A stretch of DNA of 34,557 bases from Myxococcales bacterium (GTDB lineage Bacteria > Myxococcota_A > Polyangia > Haliangiales > Haliangiaceae). Location: contig JAQBQF010000044.1 of assembly GCA_028287115.1 (NCBI GenBank), forward strand, positions 1-34,557. The letters are read 5' to 3'. The position numbers were made by a program, and so were the translations under genes. The notes beneath the pieces were generated by a model, which saw only the letters and a program-made list of their open reading frames with translations, did no database searches and was not told the DNA's origin. Below, in pieces: positions 23,698 to 31,227 of the stretch. Each line of letters opens with the position of its first letter. Positions within the stretch are counted from its first letter, which is position 1.

Positions 23698-24621
23698 ATG
23701 AGCAAACAATCCGACGAGCGCAACAAGGCGAGCTCGATCGCAGTGCTGACCGCACTCGCCGCGAACGTCGCCGTCGCGGTGAGCAAGATCATCGCGTATC
23801 TGTTCACGCGATCGTCGTCGATGCTGGCCGAGGCGGTGCACTCGCTCGCGGATTCCGTGAACGAGGTGCTCCTGATCGTCGGTGGCCGGCAGGCGGTGCA
23901 AGAGCCAACGCGCATGCATCCGTTCGGCTACGCGCGCAATCGTTACGTGTTCGCGTTCGTCGTCGCGATCTTTCTATTCTTCGGCAGTGGCGCGTTCGCG
24001 TTGTGGCGGGGGATCGAGAAGCTGCGCGATCCAGAGCCGATCTTTTATCCGGGGTGGGCGATCGCGGTGCTCGTCGTCGCGATGATCTTCGAGGGCTTCG
24101 CGCTGCGAACCGCGGTCAAGCGATCTGCCGCGACGCAAGGCAATCCATCGGTCGGCACGTTCATCAAGCACGCGAAGACACCCGAGCTCGTCGTCGTGCT
24201 GCTCGAAGATCTGAGCGCGCTCGTCGGCCTCAGCTTCGCGATGGCGGGTGTGATCGCGACCGTGGTCACCGGCAACGCGCGGTGGGACGGCTTCGCGACG
24301 ATCGCGATCGGCGCCCTCATGGTGTGCATCTCGATCGTGCTCGCCGCGAAGACCCGCAGCTTGCTGATCGGCGAGGCCGCTCATCCACCGGTTCATCAGG
24401 CGATCGAACGCTCGCTCACCGACGGCGACACGATCGAGCAGATCCTCGATCTGCGCACGCAGCACCTCGGGCCCGAGCTGCTGCTCGTCGCTGCGCGGAT
24501 CGCGGTGGACGAAGCCGCCGACGCCTCCGACATCGCGCGGGCGATCGCCGCCGCGAAGCGCCGGATCAAGAAGGCGGTGCCGTACGAGTGCGTGATCTAT
24601 CTCGAGCCCGCTTTGTCGTAG
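23698..24621 (+). CDS. Cation diffusion facilitator (CDF) family metal transporter
   Basis: This 307-residue inner-membrane protein exports divalent metals (zinc, iron, cobalt or manganese) in exchange for protons. Metal site residues in the second helix are H48 and D52 (AEAVHSLADS), and the fifth helix has E170 and D171 (LLEDLSALVG) where many CDF proteins have a His/Asp pair. The ED form belongs to a large subgroup of unclear metal specificity. About six membrane helices are followed by a cytoplasmic C-terminal domain (about 215-307, HLGPELLLVAARIAVDE). Spacing of 6 bp from the DoxX gene suggests co-transcription. Confidence 0.93.
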   Translation: MSKQSDERNKASSIAVLTALAANVAVAVSKIIAYLFTRSSSMLAEAVHSLADSVNEVLLIVGGRQAVQEPTRMHPFGYARNRYVFAFVVAIFLFFGSGAFALWRGIEKLRDPEPIFYPGWAIAVLVVAMIFEGFALRTAVKRSAATQGNPSVGTFIKHAKTPELVVVLLEDLSALVGLSFAMAGVIATVVTGNARWDGFATIAIGALMVCISIVLAAKTRSLLIGEAAHPPVHQAIERSLTDGDTIEQILDLRTQHLGPELLLVAARIAVDEAADASDIARAIAAAKRRIKKAVPYECVIYLEPALS

Positions 24622-24650
24622 TCATCGTGAAGCTCGCGTGATCTCGAAAC

Positions 24651-24670
24651 GACCCGTTCAATGTCGGGTC
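24651..24670 (+). terminator. Possible terminator hairpin after the CDF gene
   Basis: GACCCG and CGGGTC form a 6-bp stem around an 8-base loop (TTCAATGT), 29 bp after the CDF stop and 19 bp before the next start. No T-run follows, so it could equally be a binding site or leader element for the nuclease operon. Confidence 0.35.
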
Positions 24671-24689
24671 CTTCAGGTAGCTTCAAGGG

Positions 24690-25742
24690 ATGTCCCCGAG
24701 CGCCAAGATCAGCCTTGCGATGGCCCTGCTCGTGGCGTGCGGCCACGCGGCCGCCGATCACGATTCGCCCAAACCGGCAAAGGCATCGCAGCCTGCGGCG
24801 TCCGATCTCGCGATCGGCGAGCTCGCACTGACGAAGGTCACCGACGGCGACACGATCCGCGTCGCCGGACTCGACGCTTCACTCCGGCTGCTCGGCTTCG
24901 ATGCGGAGGAGACGTTCAAGTCCAAGGCGGATCGTCGCGCGTTCGAAGCCGGATGGGACTCGTACAAGACGGCAAAGCGCGGAGACAAGCTGCGCCCTGC
25001 CAAGTTCGCGACGCCACTCGGCGAACAGGCGAAGGAGTTCGCGATCAAGTTCTTCGACGGTGTCGACAAGGTCCGGCTCGAGCGCGACGATCCGCAGGAG
25101 ATCCGCGATCGCTACGACCGCTACCTCGCCTACGTGTTCGTGAAGAAAGACGGACAGTGGGTCAACTACAACGTCGAAGCGGTGCGCGCGGGGATGGCGC
25201 CGTACTTCCCGAAATACGGTCGATCACGCCGGTTCCACCAGGAGTTTGTCGAGGCTGAAGCGCAGGCCAAAGCGAACCAGCTCGGGATCTGGGCGCCCGG
25301 TGCGCAGGCGTATTCCGACTATCCCGAACGCGAGGCGTGGTGGGCGGCTCGCGGTGATTTCATCGAGAAGTTTCGGAACGCCGCGAAGGCCAACCCGAAT
25401 TACATCGATGTCACGCATGCCGATGCACTCACGAACCTCGAGGCTCTCATCGGAAAAGACGTGGTCGTGCTCGGGATCGTGGACGCCGTTCGGACGTCCG
25501 ACAAAGGGCCGGCGCGCGTGATGTTATCGGGCGTGCAGAAATCTGACTTCCCGTTGATTTTCTTCGATAAAAAGCTGGTAGCAGCGTCGGGAATCGCGAT
25601 TTGGCAAGGTGAGCCTGTGGTAGTGAGCGGCGTGCCTTCGATCTACGAGAACCCGCACACCCACGCAAAGCAGATCGAGATCAAGATCGAGCGAGCGTCG
25701 CAGATCCAGCTCTCGTCCATTCCGGGTCTGAAGCAGCCATGA
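24690..25742 (+). CDS. Lipoprotein with a staphylococcal-nuclease (SNase) domain
   Basis: The signal MSPSAKISLAMALLVAC ends at C17, so the 350-residue protein is likely anchored in the envelope. The SNase fold shows the calcium/active-site elements TDGDT (51-55), R66 in LRLLGFDAEE, E73 and R144 in RYDRYLAYVF, matching the catalytic Arg-Glu-Arg of thermonucleases. A C-terminal OB-like region (about 245-345) is additional and of unknown role. Thermonucleases cut DNA and RNA in a Ca2+-dependent way. The gene is the first of three tightly linked lipoprotein genes (ATGA overlap with the next). Confidence 0.9.
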   Translation: MSPSAKISLAMALLVACGHAAADHDSPKPAKASQPAASDLAIGELALTKVTDGDTIRVAGLDASLRLLGFDAEETFKSKADRRAFEAGWDSYKTAKRGDKLRPAKFATPLGEQAKEFAIKFFDGVDKVRLERDDPQEIRDRYDRYLAYVFVKKDGQWVNYNVEAVRAGMAPYFPKYGRSRRFHQEFVEAEAQAKANQLGIWAPGAQAYSDYPEREAWWAARGDFIEKFRNAAKANPNYIDVTHADALTNLEALIGKDVVVLGIVDAVRTSDKGPARVMLSGVQKSDFPLIFFDKKLVAASGIAIWQGEPVVVSGVPSIYENPHTHAKQIEIKIERASQIQLSSIPGLKQP

Positions 25743-27433
25743 CCTGGCGCGCGCTCGCCATCGCACTCGTGAGCGCGTGCGGCCCGACGGCGACGTCGAC
25801 CGTGTGCAAGGAGCCGCTGATCGCCGGCGATCTCGTGATCACCGAGGTGTTCTCGAATTTTCAGGCGACGGGCGGTGGCGCGGATGCCGGTAGGGAGTGG
25901 TTCGAGATCTACAACGCCTCCGATCGGCCGCTCGATCTGCAAGGCCTCCGGATCGTGCATAGCCGGCCCGACGGCTCGCAGGCGCAGAGCCACAAGATGC
26001 GACAGATCGCGATCGCACCCGGGCAGTTCTTCACACTCGGCAATACGACGCAGGATCGCGTCGCGCCGTATGTCGACTACGGATACAGCACCGACCTCGG
26101 CGATCTCTACAACGACGCCGGCGGCAAGCTCGCACTGCAGTGCGGCGCCGCCGAGATCGACTCGGCGACCTACGATCACGTCAAGGTCGGGCACTCGCGC
26201 GAGCTATCGGCGGCCAATCCTCCCGATTACACGTTCAACGATGATCCGATCAATTGGTGCGAGGGCAAGGACAGCGAGTTCGAGGCCGGCAATTTCGGCA
26301 CCCCGGGCCAGGACAACGATTGCGTGCCGGTGATCAGCGGCCAGTGCAACGACAGCGGCACGCCGCGCGATGTCGTGCCCGCGAGTGCAGGCGATCTCGT
26401 GATCACGGAGGTGATGCCGAGCCCGACGAAGGCCAGCGACGCGGTCGGTGAATGGATCGAGGCCAAGGCGATCCGCGACGTCGACCTCAACGGGATCGGG
26501 CTCGATCGCGCGAGCGATTCGGCCCAACCCGACATCATCACGTCGAGCGACTGCGTTCACCTCACCGCCGGAACGTACGTGCTGTTCGCGAAGTCCCCGG
26601 ACTCGGCGCAGAACGGTGGTCTGCCCGCGGGCTCGGTGTTCGGCACGTTCAAGTTCTCGCTCGTCGCGGGTTCGGCCGCGGCACCGGGTGATGTTCGGAT
26701 CGTCGCCGGCGCGACGGTCGTCGACTCGATCACGTGGACCAAGTCGGTCGGCGGCAAGGCGTTGCAGCTCGATCCCGATCTGATCGACGCGACCTCGAAC
26801 GATGCCGAATCGAACTTCTGCAACGCGACCGCGAGCTATGGGCTCGGCGACTTCGGGACGCCGAACGCGGTCAACGGCCAGTGCGCGCTGCTGCCGCCGG
26901 CCGGGAAGTGCGACGACAACGGCACGCTGCGCGCGATCGTGAAGCCCGCGGCCGGTGCGCTCGTGATCAGCGAGATCATGCCGAACCCGAAGGTCGAGCC
27001 GGCGCAGGAATGGTTCGAGATCACGAACACGGGCGCGGCGGCCTTCGACGTCAACGAGCTCGGGCTCGATCGCGCCGGCGATACGCGCGTGCCCGACGTC
27101 GTTCACTCGGCGGCGTGCAAGTCGATCGCACCGCACGGCTTCGCGCTGTTCGCCCGTTCTGCAGATCCCGCCAGCAACGGCATGCTGCCCGCGGTCGACG
27201 CGACGTTCGGCTTCTCGATGGTCAACAGCGCGGGCGACGTGCGGGTCCTCGATGGCACGACGGTGCTCGATGCGGTGACCTGGACGACCTCGACCGACGG
27301 CGTGTCATCGCAGGCCAAACCGGGCAGCCTGACAACGACCGGCAACGATGCGAGCGCGAATTTCTGCCCGGCCACGAGCCCGTTCGGCGATCAGACGAAC
27401 AAGGGCACGCCGAAAGCGGTGAACGCGTGCTAG
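25739..27433 (+). CDS. Triple lamin-tail-domain (LTD) lipoprotein
   Basis: The 564-residue protein has a short signal ending VSAC (C14). Three lamin-tail domains repeat at about 30-195, 218-380 and 405-560. Each opens with a LVI-T/S-E pattern (GDLVITEVFSN, GDLVITEVMPSPT, GALVISEIMPNPK) and continues with EWFEI/EWIEA and LGLDRA-type turns. Bacterial LTDs are immunoglobulin-like beta-sandwiches found on secreted nucleases and surface proteins, presumably for binding. The start overlaps the stop of the upstream nuclease (ATGA) and the end overlaps the start of the next nuclease, so the three form one translationally coupled operon. Confidence 0.9.
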   Translation: MTWRALAIALVSACGPTATSTVCKEPLIAGDLVITEVFSNFQATGGGADAGREWFEIYNASDRPLDLQGLRIVHSRPDGSQAQSHKMRQIAIAPGQFFTLGNTTQDRVAPYVDYGYSTDLGDLYNDAGGKLALQCGAAEIDSATYDHVKVGHSRELSAANPPDYTFNDDPINWCEGKDSEFEAGNFGTPGQDNDCVPVISGQCNDSGTPRDVVPASAGDLVITEVMPSPTKASDAVGEWIEAKAIRDVDLNGIGLDRASDSAQPDIITSSDCVHLTAGTYVLFAKSPDSAQNGGLPAGSVFGTFKFSLVAGSAAAPGDVRIVAGATVVDSITWTKSVGGKALQLDPDLIDATSNDAESNFCNATASYGLGDFGTPNAVNGQCALLPPAGKCDDNGTLRAIVKPAAGALVISEIMPNPKVEPAQEWFEITNTGAAAFDVNELGLDRAGDTRVPDVVHSAACKSIAPHGFALFARSADPASNGMLPAVDATFGFSMVNSAGDVRVLDGTTVLDAVTWTTSTDGVSSQAKPGSLTTTGNDASANFCPATSPFGDQTNKGTPKAVNAC

Positions 27434-27894
27434 CGCGATCGCTGCCGGTGCTCGCGCTTGCGGCCGGCTGCACGTCCGCTTCGCCGTGCGGCCCGAGTCA
27501 AGCGATCGTGACGCGCGTGATCGACGGTGACACGGTCGAGCTCGCGAGCGGCGCAAAGATTCGCTACTTGCTCGTCAACACGCCCGAGATCACGAACGGT
27601 CACGATGACTGCTACGGCGCGAACGCGGCGCAGTTCAACTCGGATCTCGTGCTCGGCAAGACCGTGGAGCTCCGTTACGACGTGCAGTGCACCGATCGAT
27701 TCGACCGCACGCTCGCGTACGTCAGCATCGACGGCCGTGAGGTGAACACGTTGCTCGTCGAGCGCGGTTACGGCTGCGTGCTTCACATTCCGCCCGACGG
27801 GGACGACCGAGCGGACGAGCTGCTCGCGGTGCAAGCGGAGGCGCGGGCCGCCAGCCGCGGCCTCTGGGGCGTCTGCCATCCGGCCCCGTGCTGA
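27427..27894 (+). CDS. Second lipoprotein thermonuclease-like protein
   Basis: A GTG inside the last codons of the LTD gene starts a 155-residue protein with the signal MLARSLPVLALAAGC (C15). The SNase elements are IDGDT (32-36), R46, E54 in NTPEIT and R94 in RFDRTLAYVS, so the catalytic set is complete. It has more cysteines (at 21, 62, 88, 133 and later) than the first nuclease, suggesting disulphide stabilisation outside the cytoplasm. The length is close to a minimal SNase domain. The long in-frame reading upstream of the GTG is a shadow of the LTD gene. Confidence 0.9.
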   Translation: MLARSLPVLALAAGCTSASPCGPSQAIVTRVIDGDTVELASGAKIRYLLVNTPEITNGHDDCYGANAAQFNSDLVLGKTVELRYDVQCTDRFDRTLAYVSIDGREVNTLLVERGYGCVLHIPPDGDDRADELLAVQAEARAASRGLWGVCHPAPC

Positions 27895-27900
27895 GGTCCA

Positions 27901-27927
27901 AGATCCGCGTTGGGTGGACGCAGATCT
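27901..27927 (+). terminator. Long dyad after the nuclease operon
   Basis: AGATC-C-GCGT and ACGC-A-GATCT form 9 paired bases with one mismatch around a 7-base loop, starting 6 bp after the stop. No T-run follows. It may be a terminator or an operator for the gene starting at 27946. Confidence 0.4.
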
Positions 27928-27945
27928 GATGGTAGCGTCGTCGGG

Positions 27946-28875
27946 ATGAAGATCCCGACATCGATGCTCGTGATGTCTGTGGTCACCGCGGTGCCGTTCG
28001 GGCTCGCGATCCGCGACAACGGCGAGCGCCGGATCGATCAGGCCAATCCGTTCGAGCGCAGTCGTGCACGTACGGTCAGCGAAGAAGACCAAGCGATCGA
28101 GCTCAGTAATGCGCTCGAGCAACAGACCCTGACCGAACCGGATCTCCGCATCATCAGGCGTGTGATGAAGGATCCGTCAGACCTCGGCTTGTTCGGTCAA
28201 GCTCCTGCGAGTCTTGGCTCGTTGTTCGGTGGCAGCGAGCTCGGGGCCGTGACCAGCGAGCCCGTGTTCGAGGCGATCGGCGACGCCGACAACGATGCAT
28301 TTCGGATCCACGTGATGCAGTCGAACGGCGAGCACACGAGTGGCCTGCGGATCGAGATCCTCCAGGAATGCGATGCGGTGCAACAGAGGCTCGAACAGAC
28401 CTGGGGACGTTCGCCTGATTCGATCTGGGTCGATCCCGCCAAACATCAGCGCGCCTCGTTCGACTCCGTCGCGTGTGCGCTCACGATCGAACAATACGCG
28501 ACTCCCGACGCGTGGTTCGCCAAGACAGGGCCCGCCGTCGTCTCGCTCGACCAGCTCGATCCATCATCGAGGGATAACCAAGGCGAGGACGAAGCCGCCT
28601 ATGTGAGGAGCCTGTACGGCCTCGGTCTCGGCCGCGGACGCGGACCCACGATCATGAGGAGCTACGTGAATCACGGCGCGGTGACCGGCCTCGACGTCAG
28701 CGTCGACACGGATCGCGAGACCGCGGAGGCGGTGCGCCTGCGCCTGACGAACCTGCTGGGTCCGCCGAAGTACGACGCGACCTACGGTTACTCGGACTGG
28801 AGCGGCAAGCTGCCGATCCACTTCGAGATGACGTCCACCCATCTGCTGCTCACGATAGGCAAACGACCGCAATGA
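27946..28875 (+). CDS. Exported hypothetical protein, 309 aa
   Basis: I recognise no family. The first 20 residues (MKIPTSMLVMSVVTAVPFGLA) look like an uncleaved or type I signal, then the protein is soluble and rich in Asp, Glu, Leu. The C-terminal part (about 215-309, GAVTGLDVSVDT and LTNLLGPPKYDATYG) looks like a compact domain. The ATG at 27946 is used since the signal begins there; an ATG 12 codons upstream is possible but adds only polar residues. Its stop overlaps the start of the UspA gene (ATGA), so they are co-translated. Confidence 0.72.
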   Translation: MKIPTSMLVMSVVTAVPFGLAIRDNGERRIDQANPFERSRARTVSEEDQAIELSNALEQQTLTEPDLRIIRRVMKDPSDLGLFGQAPASLGSLFGGSELGAVTSEPVFEAIGDADNDAFRIHVMQSNGEHTSGLRIEILQECDAVQQRLEQTWGRSPDSIWVDPAKHQRASFDSVACALTIEQYATPDAWFAKTGPAVVSLDQLDPSSRDNQGEDEAAYVRSLYGLGLGRGRGPTIMRSYVNHGAVTGLDVSVDTDRETAEAVRLRLTNLLGPPKYDATYGYSDWSGKLPIHFEMTSTHLLLTIGKRPQ

Positions 28876-29801
28876 AGATCACGACGATCGTCGTAGGTGT
28901 CGACCTCTCGGGTCCGAGCGATCAAGCGCTCGATCGCGCGATCGCACTCGCCCAGTTGCACGGCGCGAAGCTCGTGCTCGTACACGCGCAAGCCGACGAT
29001 GCGCCCGTCGCAGGTGCGACCAACGAGGTGCTCGTGCAGCTCGGCGAAGTCTCCGCTGCGGTGCGCGCAGAGGAGGCAAAGCGGCTCGCCGAGCGCGTCG
29101 TCGCGATCCAGGCGCGCGGCCTGACGGTCGAGACGAAGAGCCGGAACGGTCCGGCCGGTGAGGTCGTCGCGCAGGTCGCGACCGAGCGCCACGCCGAGCT
29201 GATCGTCGTCGGGACGCACGGGCACACCGGCATCTCGCGGTTCCTGCTCGGCAGCGTCGCTCAGTCGATCCTGCGCCACGCGCCGTGTGACGTGCTCGTG
29301 TGTCGCGGCACCTCGGCCCCGAGTCCGTTCTCGCGGCCGCTGGTCGCAACCGATTTCTCACCCGCCGCCGCGCGCGCTCTCGAGCACGCCGCGACCCTGA
29401 CCGTGCCGGGTGCGCCGATCGAAGTCGTGCACGCGTGGCAGTTGCCCGCGGGCTCGTGGGGCGCTTCGATCCTCGGCGCCGGACGATTTCCGTGGTCGAC
29501 GGTCCGCGATGCGGTGCTGTCGTCGGCGAAGGAACAAGCGGACAAGCTCCTCGCGAGCTCCGGAAACCTCGGGCATCCGATCCACATCGAGCTGATCCAG
29601 GGTCCGCCCGCGTCGGTGATCACCCACGCCGCGGAGCGCGGCGGTCACGATCTGATCGCGATCGGCACCCACGGGCATCGTGGGTTTCGCCGGCTGCTCC
29701 TAGGCAGCGTCGCCGAGAGCACGATCCGTCACGCGCCGTGCTCGGTCCTGGTCACGCACAGCGAGCACGCCGGCGAGACCTCGAAGTTCAAGAAAGTCTA
29801 G
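28872..29801 (+). CDS. Tandem universal stress protein (two UspA domains)
   Basis: The 309-residue cytosolic protein carries two UspA domains, about 1-148 and 152-300. Both contain the ATP-binding signature G-x-x-G-(9x)-G-S: GTHGHTGISRFLLGS in the first and GTHGHRGFRRLLLGS in the second. Each ends with RHAPC-x-VLV. Tandem Usp proteins of this size occur in many bacteria and respond to stress, often as ATP-binding or nucleotide-sensing factors. The ATG overlaps the stop of the upstream exported protein gene. A hexamer element begins 27 bp after its stop. Confidence 0.95.
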   Translation: MKITTIVVGVDLSGPSDQALDRAIALAQLHGAKLVLVHAQADDAPVAGATNEVLVQLGEVSAAVRAEEAKRLAERVVAIQARGLTVETKSRNGPAGEVVAQVATERHAELIVVGTHGHTGISRFLLGSVAQSILRHAPCDVLVCRGTSAPSPFSRPLVATDFSPAAARALEHAATLTVPGAPIEVVHAWQLPAGSWGASILGAGRFPWSTVRDAVLSSAKEQADKLLASSGNLGHPIHIELIQGPPASVITHAAERGGHDLIAIGTHGHRGFRRLLLGSVAESTIRHAPCSVLVTHSEHAGETSKFKKV

Positions 29802-29852
29802 CTGCTGTTTTTTGCGGTCCAGCCAGACCCAACACCGCGAATTGGTTCAGGT

Positions 29853-29884
29853 CGTACTCGTACTCGTGCTCGTGCTCGTACTCG
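29853..29884 (+). repeat. Left hexamer array of the S23 element (5 units)
   Basis: Five units: 1, 2 and 5 are GTACTC, and 3 and 4 are GTGCTC, with one extra paired base on each side. It pairs with 30289-30320. Confidence 0.9.
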
Positions 29885-29921
29885 ACGCAACCCGCGTTGA
29901 GCTCGTCCGATAGCGAGGCCC

Positions 29922-30344
29922 ATGAACCCCGAGTTCGATCATGAAAAATTGGACGTCTACCGCCTCTCGATCGAATTTTTGGCCTGGGTCGGTACCCTCA
30001 TCGATGATCGGCTCAAAGGTACTCGGCTGAGCGTGATCAAGCATCTCGACGAGTCGAGCACCTCGGTTGCGCTGAATATCGCCGAAGGAAACGGCAAACG
30101 ATCGCTGCTCGACCGTGCTCGCTTCCTTGATATCGCCCGAGGGTCGGCTCTGGAATCGGCAGCATGTTTGGACGTATTGATCGCGCGCAGAAAGGTCGAA
30201 TCAGTCGATGTCAGGATGGGCAAAACAAGCCTCGTCCGTATCGTCTCCATGCTGACCAAGCTCATCGAGACTCTGCTGGTGAGGTCAGCGAGTACGAGTA
30301 CGAGCACGAGTACGAGTACGCATGCGCGTACGAACGAGAGCTAG
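29922..30344 (+). CDS. Four-helix-bundle protein of the S23/23S-rRNA-intervening-sequence family
   Basis: The 140-residue protein has the family landmarks: an opening [13 protein letters not shown] helix (8-20), VALNIAEG (49-56) and [13 protein letters not shown] (71-83), all typical of the S23/IVS family. The family is thought to bind RNA or DNA; its best-known members are encoded in intervening sequences of 23S rRNA, and a relative (Avd) assists diversity-generating retroelements. The C terminus is odd: from residue 122 the frame runs into the right-hand hexamer array, giving five Ser-Thr units and a stop (TAG) that shares bases with the convergent ferredoxin stop. A weak GAGG stands 3 bp before the ATG. 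The natural C terminus of the family is at about residue 120, so the tail may be an insertion effect. Confidence 0.9.
   Translation: MNPEFDHEKLDVYRLSIEFLAWVGTLIDDRLKGTRLSVIKHLDESSTSVALNIAEGNGKRSLLDRARFLDIARGSALESAACLDVLIARRKVESVDVRMGKTSLVRIVSMLTKLIETLLVRSASTSTSTSTSTHARTNES
30289..30320 (-). repeat. Right (inverted) hexamer array of the S23 element (5 units)
   Basis: On the plus strand the units are GAGTAC (1, 2, 4, 5) and GAGCAC (3). In the S23 frame they encode Ser-Thr repeats. The array ends 21 bp before the ferredoxin stop codon. Confidence 0.9.
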
Positions 30345-30748
30345 CTGCCGCCTTCGAGCGTCAGCGCGGCGATCTTGTTGTCTTCCTTCGCGGCTTCATC
30401 CGCGCCGGGAAGGGGCGATTTCTGCTCCGTGATGTTCGGCCAGGTCTCGGCCGTGGCAGCCGCGCTCTTCAGGTGCTCGGGCCACGACGCGGCGTCGATC
30501 TCGGAGGCTTTCTTCGCGCCGCTGACGAGCGCGTTGATGTCCTTGTAGACGAGCCACTTGGCCGGAAGCTCGCTCTCTTCGAAGATCGCGGTCGTCGGAC
30601 ATTCGGGCTCGCAAGCGCCGCAATCGATGCACTCGTCGGGATTGATCGCGATCGAGTTCTTTCCTTCGTAGAAACAATCGACAGGGCACACCGCGACGCA
30701 GTCGGTGTACTTGCATTTCACGCACGGGTCGGCGACGACGTATGCCAT
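30341..30748 (-). CDS. fdxA: 7Fe ferredoxin (FdxA type)
   Basis: The 135-residue electron carrier has the complete cysteine set of Azotobacter-type 7Fe ferredoxin. C9, C17 and C50 would hold the [3Fe-4S] cluster and C21, C40, C43 and C46 the [4Fe-4S] cluster ([14 protein letters not shown] and [12 protein letters not shown]). The C-terminal extension (about 60-135) is usual for FdxA. ATG at 30748 is chosen because the protein begins there with the conserved MAYVV; the longer upstream reading is not ferredoxin-like. It is divergent from the lipoprotein gene at 30826, and its 3' end overlaps that of the S23 gene by 3 bp. Confidence 0.95.
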   Translation of the reverse strand: MAYVVADPCVKCKYTDCVAVCPVDCFYEGKNSIAINPDECIDCGACEPECPTTAIFEESELPAKWLVYKDINALVSGAKKASEIDAASWPEHLKSAAATAETWPNITEQKSPLPGADEAAKEDNKIAALTLEGGS

Positions 30749-30825
30749 TGCGCAATCTAGCCACATCATCGGCTGTCCCGGAAGGCATGGACGCAACGAT
30801 TGCAAAGATGGCAGAGTGCCGGCCC

Positions 30826-31155
30826 ATGAAGTGGATCGCGTGTCTGTTGCTCGTCGCGGGTTGCCAGCACGGCGAAGGCGAAGCTCCGAAGCAATCCGTC
30901 ACCGAGAAATACCGAAACGACATTGCGTCTATCTGCGATGTCATCCACCTCGCGGACGCGGACAAGCTAGCGAAGAACGAGCGCGCCCCGATCATCGCCA
31001 TGTGGCTCGGCCCTCATATCCAGACCGACGAGGCCCGGGACTTTTTGGCCGGCGTACAGCCGCTCACTGGTGAGGCAAAGGCGCAGGCTTTTGAGGCGGA
31101 AGCCCGACGTGTAGGGCTGTCGAGTTGTGCGCTCGCCAACGAATGGCGGCCGTAG
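30826..31155 (+). CDS. Small lipoprotein, 109 aa
   Basis: [13 protein letters not shown] is a clear lipoprotein signal with lipidated C13, and this fixes the start at the ATG of 30826. The mature part is acidic and mostly helical ([26 protein letters not shown], split here only for description, covers about residues 28-53), with two more cysteines (36 and near the end). No family is recognised. It is divergent from fdxA over 77 bp. Confidence 0.75.
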   Translation: MKWIACLLLVAGCQHGEGEAPKQSVTEKYRNDIASICDVIHLADADKLAKNERAPIIAMWLGPHIQTDEARDFLAGVQPLTGEAKAQAFEAEARRVGLSSCALANEWRP

Positions 31156-31227
31156 CTGGGTTAAGAGTGAGGTAGTTTCGCAGGATCCTCTGGCGAGGTG
31201 CGTCGCGATCGTGCACGCTGGTAAATC

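Larger units (their letters stand above)
29829..30320. mobile_element. Inverted hexamer-repeat element carrying a four-helix-bundle (S23) gene
   Basis: About 490 bp. The left end is CCAA, six bases, then GAATTGGTTC (29839-29848), as in the copy at 3309. Five GTACTC/GTGCTC hexamers follow (29854-29883), then a leader, the S23-family gene (29922-30344) and five inverted hexamers (30290-30319). The two arms can pair over 32 bp with one G.U in RNA, enclosing almost the whole gene in one large stem-loop. Related S23 genes are known inside intervening sequences of 23S rRNA, which also form stem-loops. Here the element lies between a UspA gene and a ferredoxin gene. Mobility is inferred only from the second, gene-less copy. 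Confidence 0.6.

Noticed and set aside
23046..24641. Long plus-strand frame across the DoxX and CDF genes
   Set aside because: Arg-rich shadow; DoxX and CDF motifs are in other frames.
26734..27426. N-terminal extension of the second nuclease
   Set aside because: It is an Arg-rich shadow of the lamin-tail gene; the lipoprotein signal fixes the start at 27427.
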